DNA of 14,654 bases from Candidatus Woesearchaeota archaeon. GTDB lineage: Archaea > Nanobdellota > Nanobdellia > Woesearchaeales > 21-14-0-10-32-9. The position numbers and the translations under genes were made by a program. The stretch's first letter is position 1. Each line of letters begins with the position of its first letter. The stretch spans positions 1 to 14,654 of the forward strand of contig PWLK01000016.1 in NCBI GenBank assembly GCA_003560545.1, written 5' to 3'. Under the pieces are notes generated by a model. The model was not told the DNA's origin and made no database searches. It saw only the letters and a list, made by a program, of their open reading frames with translations. Below, piece by piece: positions 7,542-14,535 of the stretch.

Positions 7542-8551
7542 GTGCGCCATTGTGGTCGGTGGCGCTGGCGACCCACAACGGAGCGCGCCACCTGGAAGCG
7601 CAGCTCGACAGCATCGCGACACAGCGCCTCTTGCCCAGCGAGCTCGTGGTGTACGACGACGCGTCGACGGACGGCACGCCGAGCATCCTCGCGACCTTCG
7701 CGTCCACGGCGCCGTTCACCGTGCGCGTCGAGCGCGGTGGCACGCCGCTGGGACCAACGCGAGCCTTCGATCGTGCACTGGCGCTGTGCCAGGGCACGTT
7801 CGTGGCGCTCGCCGATCAGGACGACGTGTGGTACCCGAACAAGCTCGAGCGACTGACGAGCGCCTTCGATGCCGCACCGCGTCTGCAACTCGTGATCCAT
7901 GACCTCGCGTACGTCGACGCCGCCTTGCGACCCATCGGGCAATCGAAGCTCGCACGGATGCGCCGCTTCGCCGACCCCGAACGCGAGTACGTCACCGGCA
8001 TGGCCTCCGCCGTCCGCGGTCCGTTCCTCGCGTCCTGCTTGCCCGTTCCGGAGGTGCGAGGCATCGTGCACGACGGGTGGTTGCATTGGTGTGCCGAGGA
8101 CCTCGCAGCCAAAGCGATCGTCCGGGAGGTGCTCGCCTCGTACCGTCGTCACGACACGAACGCCACCGGTGCCGCACCGCTCAACGCTGCGCGGCGCGTC
8201 GGTCGGATGCATTTCCTGCGGCACTACCTCGGCGCCGCCCTGCGAGGCGAGCTACCCGAGGTCGATACGCTCCTCGCGCAGGAGCAGGAGCGACTCGCGT
8301 GGCTCGAACGGACGGCTGCGGCTCACGTGCACGCTGAGCGGTGTGACGACGATCGTGTGCGACGGCGGCTCGCCCTGCGTCGCGATGCCGTCCGCGCGGC
8401 CCACGAGCGCGTGCGCACGGTGCGCTGGCCGCGCTGGTCGCGGCCCTGGCGTATCGCGTCGCGTGCGCTGCGCGGCGACTACCGGCATCTCAAGGGCTTG
8501 CGCGGCGCGACGCTCGACCTGCTCACGCCCCGTCGGGTGGCGCCTCGCTGA
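7538..8551 (+). CDS. GT2 glycosyltransferase, rhamnosyltransferase-like
   Basis: A 337-residue GT-A transferase. ALATHNGARHLEAQLDSI at 9-26 and YDDASTDGT at 39-47 form the nucleotide-sugar pocket; ADQDDVWYPNKL at 92-103 is the metal-binding block typical of rhamnosyl- and related GT2 enzymes; HDGW at 178-181 and YRRHDTNATG at 202-211 correspond to the conserved HDxW and YRxH-x-N acceptor-side motifs. Roughly 120 C-terminal residues are charged and helical (Arg/Glu/Ala), perhaps a membrane-surface segment. I chose ATG 7538 (ATGA overlap with the previous stop); an earlier in-frame start lies inside the DUF616 gene. It closes the plus-strand run and overlaps the convergent GT4 gene by 29 bases, with no strong terminator visible. 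Rhamnose specificity is a family resemblance only. Confidence 0.88.
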   Translation: MSAPLWSVALATHNGARHLEAQLDSIATQRLLPSELVVYDDASTDGTPSILATFASTAPFTVRVERGGTPLGPTRAFDRALALCQGTFVALADQDDVWYPNKLERLTSAFDAAPRLQLVIHDLAYVDAALRPIGQSKLARMRRFADPEREYVTGMASAVRGPFLASCLPVPEVRGIVHDGWLHWCAEDLAAKAIVREVLASYRRHDTNATGAAPLNAARRVGRMHFLRHYLGAALRGELPEVDTLLAQEQERLAWLERTAAAHVHAERCDDDRVRRRLALRRDAVRAAHERVRTVRWPRWSRPWRIASRALRGDYRHLKGLRGATLDLLTPRRVAPR

Positions 8552-9728
8552 GCGCCCCGCGGTCGCGCCGCGTCCCGGCGGCTCGAACCAGTTCGACCCA
8601 CCGCGCGCCGACGGCCTCGGCGCTGATGGACGCCATGAGATCGGCGTGCAGGTCCCGAGGGAAGCGGCGCTGGAGCATGGCGAGCACGGCGTCGGCCAGC
8701 GCGAGCGCGTCGCCGGCCGGGATGAGCGCCACGCCCTCTCGGTCATCACCGACCAACTCGCGCATCGCCGGCGAGTCGCGCGTGACGAGCGGGCGACCAG
8801 CGGCGAGCACCTGGAACACCTTGTTCGGGATCACGCGTGCAGCCTTGCCGGACGTGCCGAAGATACCGAGGCACACGTCGGCGTGCGCGATCCACGTCGC
8901 GAGATCGCCGTACCGGACCCACGCGTGGCGTTCTACGTTCGCCAGACCCCGTGCACGCAGGCGCTCGTCGACGGACGCCGCCTCCTGGCCGGTGCCGACC
9001 AGCACCCAACGAACGTGCGCATCGCGCAGCAGCGTCGCGGCCTCGACGATCGTCTCCACGCCATGGAGCGGGATGAACTGACCGTAGAACAAAACGGTGG
9101 GGGGGTCCGCATCGCCGCGTGTGGACGATGCTGCCGCGGCCGGGCGCGTGAAGGCATCGTCTTCCACGCCGACCATGACGCTCGCCAGACGTGATCGCGG
9201 CAGACCGAAGCTGCGTTCGAACAGGGCGGCGTGAGCGTCGGTGTCGAGGACCACGCAATCGGCGGCGCGGCAGGCCAGCCACTCCAACGCGTAGAGCGCG
9301 AGCGCCGCGGGGTGGCATGACCCGACCATGCGACGGTCGTGCACCACGGTGTCGTGCAGCGACAGGAACGCGTCCCATACGATCGGCACGCCCTTTAGGC
9401 GCGCCCACGGCCAGAGCACGAGCACGTCGATGGTGCCGAGGTAGCCGACCACCACGACGTCGGGCCGAGGCGAGCGGACGAAGCGGTACAGGAGCCCTGG
9501 ATAGGACCGCAGCCACCGCCATGCCAGCGCCAGCCGACGTCGCAGTCCGCGCTCCTGGCTCTTGTCCTCGACCCCATCCCACACGGCGACGTGGACCTCG
9601 CGCAGCGATGCGTAGGCGCGCCTGAGCGCCGCTAGCATGATGCGCACACGGGGTTTCCCGGTGTCGTAGGTGCCCCACACCATCACCGTGGGCATGTGGT
9701 CCTGGGTGGCGTCCGGCACGGCGCCCAT
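8523..9728 (-). CDS. GT4 glycosyltransferase (GT-B fold)
   Basis: A 401-residue two-domain GT-B transferase. The N-terminal domain (to about 205) contains RPDVVVVGYLGTIDV and IVWDAFLSLHDTVV; the C-terminal domain has LFYGQFIPLHGVETIVEA (213-230), WVLVGTGQ (241-248), HADVCLGIFGTSGKA (282-296) and PNKVFQVLAAGRP (301-313). The usual second Glu of the EX7E motif is replaced by Gln in KVFQ, a variation seen in this branch, with D318 and E324 nearby. Start is uncertain: ATG 9728 is the longest; GTG 9719 would be leaderless seven bases after TACGAT; ATG 9695 follows AGGA by four bases and gives the most family-like N-terminus (MPTVMVWGTYDTG). It is inverted relative to both neighbours, converging with the upstream GT2 and diverging from the next GT4. 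Donor and acceptor unknown. Confidence 0.88.
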   Translation of the reverse strand: MGAVPDATQDHMPTVMVWGTYDTGKPRVRIMLAALRRAYASLREVHVAVWDGVEDKSQERGLRRRLALAWRWLRSYPGLLYRFVRSPRPDVVVVGYLGTIDVLVLWPWARLKGVPIVWDAFLSLHDTVVHDRRMVGSCHPAALALYALEWLACRAADCVVLDTDAHAALFERSFGLPRSRLASVMVGVEDDAFTRPAAAASSTRGDADPPTVLFYGQFIPLHGVETIVEAATLLRDAHVRWVLVGTGQEAASVDERLRARGLANVERHAWVRYGDLATWIAHADVCLGIFGTSGKAARVIPNKVFQVLAAGRPLVTRDSPAMRELVGDDREGVALIPAGDALALADAVLAMLQRRFPRDLHADLMASISAEAVGARWVELVRAAGTRRDRGALSEAPPDGA

Positions 9729-9732
9729 CGTA
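9727..9732 (-). promoter_or_regulatory. Candidate -10 box TACGAT for the inverted GT4 gene
   Basis: Read on the minus strand, TACGAT is followed by seven bases and then in-frame GTG 9719, the spacing of a leaderless start; it also overlaps the ATG at 9728. A transcript starting here could alternatively reach the ATG at 9695 through AGGA at 9703-9700. No convincing -35 is seen. Confidence 0.3.
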
Positions 9733-9779
9733 GGTCAAACGGCCGGGGTCCGGGGCCGAGGCGGTAGGCTGAAGCGTCG
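9729..9779. other. Divergent intergenic region, the only gap in the window
   Basis: These 51 bases separate two GT4 genes that point away from each other. Each side has a TANNNT box close to its start (TACGAT on the minus strand, TAGGCT on the plus strand), so this is the best place in the window for a bidirectional promoter. I see no inverted repeat that would mark a clear operator. Confidence 0.5.
9765..9770 (+). promoter_or_regulatory. Candidate -10 box TAGGCT for the GT4 start at 9780
   Basis: TAGGCT lies nine bases before ATG 9780, slightly further than the ideal six to seven for a leaderless start but inside the only intergenic gap. The surrounding GGTAGGCTGA (9763-9772) is identical to the ten bases before the DUF616 gene. 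No strong ribosome site is present, which fits a leaderless or near-leaderless message. Confidence 0.45.
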
Positions 9780-10883
9780 ATGCACCCGTCTGCGCCGCGT
9801 CCGAGCGTCCTCCACGTGGTACCCACGGCACGTGCCGGCGGGGCGGAGGCGGTCGCGACGACCTTGACGGCGCGGCTCCCCGAGCGTGGCATCGAGACCG
9901 AGTGCGTCGTGTTGCACGGGACCGACGGCGGGCTGCCCGGGGTGCGGTCGCTGGGGCGCCGTCGTTCGAGCGATCCACGCCTCGTCGCCGACCTGCGCCG
10001 CTGTTTGCGCGTACGCCTCGAGGCTGCGCCCTGCGTGATCGTCCACACGCATCTCGGCTGGCCGCTGTACCACGTGCGTCTTGCGGCTCGGGGCCTGAAC
10101 GTCGTTCACGTCCACACCGAGCACAGCACCGGCAACGTCAGGCGACGTCCCGTCCTGCGCCCGTTCGAGCGGCGCATCTACCGCGGCTTGGCGACGGCGT
10201 TCGCCGTCTCGGATGGGGTCGAGCGTGCCTTGGCGGCATGGCTCGGCGACGCCGCACCGCCGGTCGAGGTCGTCTGGAACGGCGCGCAGCTTCACGGACC
10301 GTGCCATCGAGCGCCACCCGACGGGCGCGTACGGCTGGTGTCGGTCGGATCGCTCACCACGCACAAGGGGTTCGACGTGGCGCTCGAGGCCGTTGCGCTC
10401 GCGCGAGCGCGGGTCGAGGCGTACCGCCTCGTTGGCGAGGGACCCGAGCGCCGCGCGCTCGAGGAACGCGCGGCGAGCCTCGGTCTCGACGGGGTGGTCG
10501 AGTTCGTGGGGTGGAGCGACGCCGTCGCGGCGCATTTGTGCTGGGCGCACGTGCTGCTGGCACCGTCGCGGCGTGAGGGCTTCGGACTGGCAGCGGTCGA
10601 GGCCTTGTCGACCGGGATGCCCGTGATCGCTTCGAGCGTCGATGGACTGGCGGAGGTGCTCGTGGGTGCCGGGCCCGCCGCGAGGCTCACCGCGCCGGAC
10701 GACGCCGCCGTCCTCGCGACGGCGATCGACGCCATCGCGGCGCTGCCCGCTGAGGGTTACCGCGCGCTTGAGGCGCCTGCGGTGCGCCAGGCCGAACGCT
10801 TCGGCATCGATGCGATGGTGGATCGCTACGCCGAGCGCTACCGCGTGTTGACGGCGCGTCGTGTGGGCGGCGGCCATGACTGA
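9780..10883 (+). CDS. GT4 glycosyltransferase (GT-B fold)
   Basis: A 367-residue retaining-type GT-B transferase. The N-terminal domain opens with LHVVPTARAGGAEAVATTL (glycine pair at 20-21 for donor phosphate contact), then VHTHLGWP (88-95) and HTEHSTG (112-118), typical acceptor-side loops. The C-terminal domain shows VGSLTTHKGFD (189-199), RLVGEGPER (216-224) and the full EX7E motif in EGFGLAAVE (266-274), followed by PVIASSVDGLAE. No membrane segment. ATG 9780 is the first start after the intergenic gap; the stop lies eight bases inside the next GT4 gene (ATGACTGA). It is probably the first gene of a two-gene plus-strand unit with its own promoter. Sugar specificity cannot be told. Confidence 0.92.
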   Translation: MHPSAPRPSVLHVVPTARAGGAEAVATTLTARLPERGIETECVVLHGTDGGLPGVRSLGRRRSSDPRLVADLRRCLRVRLEAAPCVIVHTHLGWPLYHVRLAARGLNVVHVHTEHSTGNVRRRPVLRPFERRIYRGLATAFAVSDGVERALAAWLGDAAPPVEVVWNGAQLHGPCHRAPPDGRVRLVSVGSLTTHKGFDVALEAVALARARVEAYRLVGEGPERRALEERAASLGLDGVVEFVGWSDAVAAHLCWAHVLLAPSRREGFGLAAVEALSTGMPVIASSVDGLAEVLVGAGPAARLTAPDDAAVLATAIDAIAALPAEGYRALEAPAVRQAERFGIDAMVDRYAERYRVLTARRVGGGHD

Positions 10884-12114
10884 CGGTCGTGGCCGCGAGC
10901 ACGTCCTGCTCGCCACACTGCGCTTCGATCCCCACTACGGCGGCGTGGAGAACTCGCTGCGCGAGCTCGCGCGCCTGCTCAGCGGCGACGGGCACGCGGT
11001 CACCATCGTGGCGGGGGACGGCGCTCCGCCGGGCGCCAAGCGTCCGCCTGCGCGCAGCGAGGCGTACGGCGCGCGCGTGCGCCGCTTCCGCGCGTTCGGC
11101 GGCGTGCTCGTGCCGCTCTCGATCCTCGTCGCCGCGCTGCTCCTGTGGCGGCTCCGCCGTCGCGATCCACCGACGCGGATCGTGGCGCGGCATCACTACC
11201 TCGTGTGCGCGCTTTGGCTGGCGGGCTACCGGGAGGTCACCTACGTGGTGCCGACCGTCGTGGCCAGCGTCGACCGCACGGTCCGCGAGGTGCGCGATGC
11301 GCGCGGACAGCGTGGCCCGACGACCGGTCTGTCGCATGCCCTGCAGCGCTTCGCCTTGCGTCGCGCCGCGCGCGTCGTCACGCTGAGCGGCCTGATCGCC
11401 GATCAGGTCGCGCGCGAGGGGATCGCGCGCGATCGCGTGCTCGTGTGCCCGCCCGGCGTGCAGCGCGAGCGCTTCGCGCCCGTCGGCGACGATCGGCGCG
11501 CGGTGCTGCGTGCCGAGCTCGGCCTGCCGGAGCGTGGGCAGATCGCGGTGGCGCTCGGGCGCTTCGTGGCGGAGAAGGGCTTCGACCTCGCGGTGGACGC
11601 CGCGAAGCATCTGCCGACCGGCTGGACGCTGGTCCTGGTCGGCGACGGCCCCGACCGCGAGCGCGTCGCCGCACGGGTCGCCGCCACCGGCAGCGACGCC
11701 GTGCTGCTCCACGCCCCGACGCGCACACCCGAGCGCTACTGGCAGGCTGCCGACGTGGCCGTGCTCCCGTCGCGTTTCGAGCCGTTCGGTCAGGTGCTGC
11801 TCGAGGCCGTCGCGTCTGGCGCGACCGTGGCGGCGTTCAGCCGTGGCGCCGGCGTGCACACGGCCACCGAGGAGGTCTTCGAGCCGACCCCGGGGCTGGT
11901 GCGCTACGCGCATACGCTCGAGCCGCGCGCGTTGGCGGCGGCGATCGAGGCTGCCGCGCTGGCGCGCGCGGACCCGCTGACGGCCCGGGCGCGCGACGCC
12001 TTCGTGCGGCGCTACGACTGGCGGCGACTGGCCGACGTCGCGCTCGAGCGGGCCACGCTGCGGACCCGCGACGACCCCACGACCGTCACCGGCGGGGAGC
12101 AGCGCCGAGGCTGA
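10876..12114 (+). CDS. GT4 glycosyltransferase (GT-B fold)
   Basis: A 412-residue GT-B transferase from ATG 10876; GTG 10861 would add five residues. HYGGVENSLRELARLLS at 20-36 holds the N-terminal glycine pair; a hydrophobic stretch at about 76-92 (LVPLSILVAALLLW) followed by RLRRR suggests monotopic membrane contact. CPPGVQRERF (191-200), ALGRFVAEKGFD (226-237), LVLVGDGPDRE (252-262) and the EX7E motif EPFGQVLLE (302-310) define the donor domain; ASGATVAAFSRGAG follows as the usual tail of the site. The start overlaps the previous GT4 stop by eight bases, so the two are co-translated and probably act in sequence. It is markedly more GC-rich than the left block (51 of 60 bases are G or C at 11641-11700). 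The 3' end overlaps the convergent GT2 by 29 bases. Confidence 0.9.
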   Translation: MTDGRGREHVLLATLRFDPHYGGVENSLRELARLLSGDGHAVTIVAGDGAPPGAKRPPARSEAYGARVRRFRAFGGVLVPLSILVAALLLWRLRRRDPPTRIVARHHYLVCALWLAGYREVTYVVPTVVASVDRTVREVRDARGQRGPTTGLSHALQRFALRRAARVVTLSGLIADQVAREGIARDRVLVCPPGVQRERFAPVGDDRRAVLRAELGLPERGQIAVALGRFVAEKGFDLAVDAAKHLPTGWTLVLVGDGPDRERVAARVAATGSDAVLLHAPTRTPERYWQAADVAVLPSRFEPFGQVLLEAVASGATVAAFSRGAGVHTATEEVFEPTPGLVRYAHTLEPRALAAAIEAAALARADPLTARARDAFVRRYDWRRLADVALERATLRTRDDPTTVTGGEQRRG

Positions 12115-12964
12115 GCCGCACGTGCTCGACGAACTGCGCACCGCGCAGCCGCATCTCCACGGAGGCGACCGCCGCGACGTCGAGGCCACGCAGCCGTCCG
12201 TCGCGCAGCGCGTCCCGCATGCGCCGAACGGGTGGCTTCAGCAACCGCAGCCCGTGCAGCAGAACGAGCGAGCGCGGCGTGGACGCCGGGTAGCGCCGGG
12301 CGAACTCGCCGCCGTAGACGCGCCGCGCCTTGGCCGCGAGATCGGCGACCCGCTCCCGGCTCGGGTGCGCGACCCGCACCGCGGGGGCGTAGCGGACGGG
12401 GAACCCCGCGGCCTGCGCCGCCCACCCCCAGGCGACGTCGCCGCCCGAGCGCAGGGACGCGTCGAACGGTCCGACGGCGTCGAACACCTCGCGACGCGCC
12501 CACATGTTGGCCGTCACCGCGGTGCCACGCTGCGCGAGGCGGTCCTGGCGGAAGCCGAAGGCGCGTTCGTGCAGCGCCGCCGCGCCCACGCGGCCCCGCA
12601 CGGTGACCTCCACGTGACCGGCGAGGCGGGCCAGGCCCGCCTCGGCTGCGAACGCCTCGATGCCGGCCTCGACCCAGTCGGGAGCCGGCACGCAGTCGGC
12701 GTCGGTGAACGCCAGCAGCGCGCCGCGCGCCTCGGCCAGGGCGCGGTTGCGCGCCGCGTAGCTCCCCGGGGTCGGCTCGTGCAGCCAGCGGACGCCCGGT
12801 CGTGCCGGACCGGGCGCGGGCGGTGTGGGGCCGTTGTCGACCACGAGCACCTCGAAGCGTTCGCGCGGGAACGTCTGGCGGGCGAGGGCGTCGAGGCACG
12901 CAGCGAGCACGTCGCCGTCGCGGTACGTCGGCACGATCACCGACACCTCGGGGCGAGCGCTCAC
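12086..12964 (-). CDS. GT2 glycosyltransferase
   Basis: A 292-residue GT-A transferase. VSVIVPTYRDGDVL at 7-20 and VVDNGP at 41-46 (Pro where Ser is common) bind the nucleotide sugar; PGSYAARNRAL (66-76) and TDADC (87-91) supply the DXD metal site; TANMWARREVFDAVGPFD (151-168) and SGGDVAWGW (173-181, Gly-Asp where Glu-Asp is usual) form the acceptor/base region; RVAHP at 197-201 completes the family pattern. No transmembrane segment, but the C-terminal 80 residues are strongly basic. The start is GTG 12964, overlapping the upstream gene stop as GTGA, with GAGGA nine bases before it. It is the last gene of the minus-strand run that begins with the sugar transferase, so it may add an early sugar (inference). 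Confidence 0.88.
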   Translation of the reverse strand: MSARPEVSVIVPTYRDGDVLAACLDALARQTFPRERFEVLVVDNGPTPPAPGPARPGVRWLHEPTPGSYAARNRALAEARGALLAFTDADCVPAPDWVEAGIEAFAAEAGLARLAGHVEVTVRGRVGAAALHERAFGFRQDRLAQRGTAVTANMWARREVFDAVGPFDASLRSGGDVAWGWAAQAAGFPVRYAPAVRVAHPSRERVADLAAKARRVYGGEFARRYPASTPRSLVLLHGLRLLKPPVRRMRDALRDGRLRGLDVAAVASVEMRLRGAQFVEHVRLSLGAAPRR

Positions 12965-14535
12965 CCTTCGTCGTCCTCGAGGTCGGCGCCGCCCTGCTCG
13001 CCGAAGCGGGCCTCGTCGCGCTCGCGCAGCGCGTCGATCTCGCCCCAGCGCTCACGGACCCACACCACCCGGCCCCAGGCGAGCACCCGGCCGTCGGGAG
13101 CGAGCACGAGGTGGAGCGTGTCGCCGAGTTCCGCCGTCGGCTTGCCCGGTCGGATGAGCAGCGCGGGGGCGCCGTCACGCGCACGGTTCGCGAGGGTCGA
13201 CGGCTCGAGCTCGCGTGCGTCGATCAGGCGCAGGACGGTTCCGACGTCTCGGTCGGGCGCCGACGTGGCGTCGCGCGGCCGCTCGTGCGCATCGCCGACG
13301 CGGAGGTTCGCGCGCAGTCCTTGCGCGCGCTCCGGATCGCCACCGGTGAGCGCGAGCGCGAACAGGCCCGCAGCATGCGACGACGGTGTGACGCGCGCGC
13401 TGACGGACCAGGCGCCGTGTTCGGGCAGCGCGGCCGGCAGCGTCACGCCAGGTTCACGCATCGCGTCGGGCGCACGCTGCAGCCGGATGCGCGCGGAGAC
13501 GTCCCGGGTGCGCTCGGCGCGCATGACGCTGCGGTACGCGTACAGGAACGGGTAGTGGCGCGAGATCGTCGCGATTCCGACGAACACGTTGCGCGTCGCG
13601 CCCAACAGCACGCGGAGCACCACCATGAACGTGCCGAGCTCGACCAGGCCCATGCGCTCGTCGAGCACGCGGGTGACGAGGTAGACGAGGAGGCCGAAGG
13701 TCGTCGCGGCGGTCAGCAGTTGGCTCGCCAGGTCGGCACGGAGCGACGCCAAGAAGCGGTCCCGGAACGACGTGATCACGTGGCCGATCGCCGTCGCCTC
13801 GGTGGCGGTGTCGTTGGCGGGCGTCGCGGGATCCGATGTGCTGCGAGCCTCCAGCAGCGTCGCCATCTCGCCGCGTGCCGGTGCGACGGCGTCCTCGTAG
13901 CGCCGCGAGGCGCGCACGCCGCGCAGGTTGATGGCGTACATGATCGGCATCACCGTCGAGGCCATCACCAGGCTCGCGACGGCGGCGACCGGCTCGAGCA
14001 CGAATAGGACGACCAACCCGCCGACGACGATCATCAGCGGCACCGGGACGTCGAGCCCCCGCTGGAGCGCCAACGCGCAGCGGCGGGCGTCGCCCGTGGC
14101 CAGCCGAACCAACGCTGCGCGCAGCCGACCGTCGGAGAGGTACGCGTTCGGCGGTAGCAGCGGAGCGTGCAGCGCGACGACGTCGGCCGCCACCTGACGC
14201 AGCAACTCGGCAGAGGCGACCACCGCCAGGCGTCGTGCGAGGTACACCAACCAGGCGCCGAGCGCGACGATGAGCGCTGCGAGCGCGGCGCCCAGCGAGA
14301 GCATGCCGCGCTGGGACGGGTCGACGGCGAACCACGTCAGCTCGATCACGGTCCCCCGCTCCAACGCCGAGAGGATCGCGTACACGACCCCGAACCCGAG
14401 CGAGAGCGCCACCAGACCCGTGCCCGAGGCCGCGATCAACAGGGCGAAGCGGCGCGGCTGCTGCCGCGCGGTGCGCGCGAAGAACCATGCGATCGTCCCG
14501 AGGAAGCGCTCGGTTTGGCGGAGGACGCGGCTCAG
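12961..14535 (-). CDS. ABC-exporter-like transmembrane protein without ATPase domain
   Basis: A 524-residue membrane protein if translation begins at CTG 14535. The first ~340 residues read like the six-helix transmembrane half of a type I ABC exporter: hydrophobic segments at about 30-56, 76-106, 163-203 (two), 272-290 and 297-325, separated by long charged helical loops, ending in SRHYPFLYAYRSVMRAER like the linker to an ATPase domain. The ATPase is absent: the remaining ~185 residues have no Walker A, LSGGQ or Walker B motif. Instead a soluble, Pro/Arg/Asp-rich region ends in a probable beta-rich part (TLHLVLAPDGRVLAWGRVVW) and an acidic tail. The annotated-style start TTG 14439 would cut off clearly coding sequence (ERFLGTIAWFFARTARQQPR), so I prefer CTG 14535, which has GGGAGG seven bases upstream and a CTGA overlap with the sugar-transferase stop. 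Function unknown; glycan export or assembly is inferred from context. Confidence 0.72.
   Translation of the reverse strand: MSRVLRQTERFLGTIAWFFARTARQQPRRFALLIAASGTGLVALSLGFGVVYAILSALERGTVIELTWFAVDPSQRGMLSLGAALAALIVALGAWLVYLARRLAVVASAELLRQVAADVVALHAPLLPPNAYLSDGRLRAALVRLATGDARRCALALQRGLDVPVPLMIVVGGLVVLFVLEPVAAVASLVMASTVMPIMYAINLRGVRASRRYEDAVAPARGEMATLLEARSTSDPATPANDTATEATAIGHVITSFRDRFLASLRADLASQLLTAATTFGLLVYLVTRVLDERMGLVELGTFMVVLRVLLGATRNVFVGIATISRHYPFLYAYRSVMRAERTRDVSARIRLQRAPDAMREPGVTLPAALPEHGAWSVSARVTPSSHAAGLFALALTGGDPERAQGLRANLRVGDAHERPRDATSAPDRDVGTVLRLIDARELEPSTLANRARDGAPALLIRPGKPTAELGDTLHLVLAPDGRVLAWGRVVWVRERWGEIDALRERDEARFGEQGGADLEDDEG

Noticed and set aside
8539..8556. Possible terminator hairpin GGCGC/GCGCC at the first convergent junction
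   Set aside because: Only a five-pair stem with an eight-base loop and no T-run; such short inverted repeats are common in GC-rich DNA.
12090..12107. Possible terminator hairpin CGGCG/CGCCG at the second convergent junction
   Set aside because: Again a five-pair stem with an eight-base loop and no T-run.
10687..12189. A 500-residue open frame on the minus strand opposite the two GT4 genes
   Set aside because: Its translation is Arg/His/Ala-rich with no motif, and the opposite strand carries full GT4 signatures. It is the usual open antisense frame of very GC-rich DNA.
12122..14007. Long plus-strand open frames (477 and 401 residues) across the minus-strand block
   Set aside because: Their translations are low-complexity and Arg/Ser/Pro-rich, while the minus strand encodes a clear GT2 and membrane helices.
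13454..14488. Minus-strand open frame starting at ATG 14488 within the ABC-like gene
   Set aside because: A conventional ATG, but its frame gives an Arg-rich sequence without membrane helices, unlike the frame read from CTG 14535.
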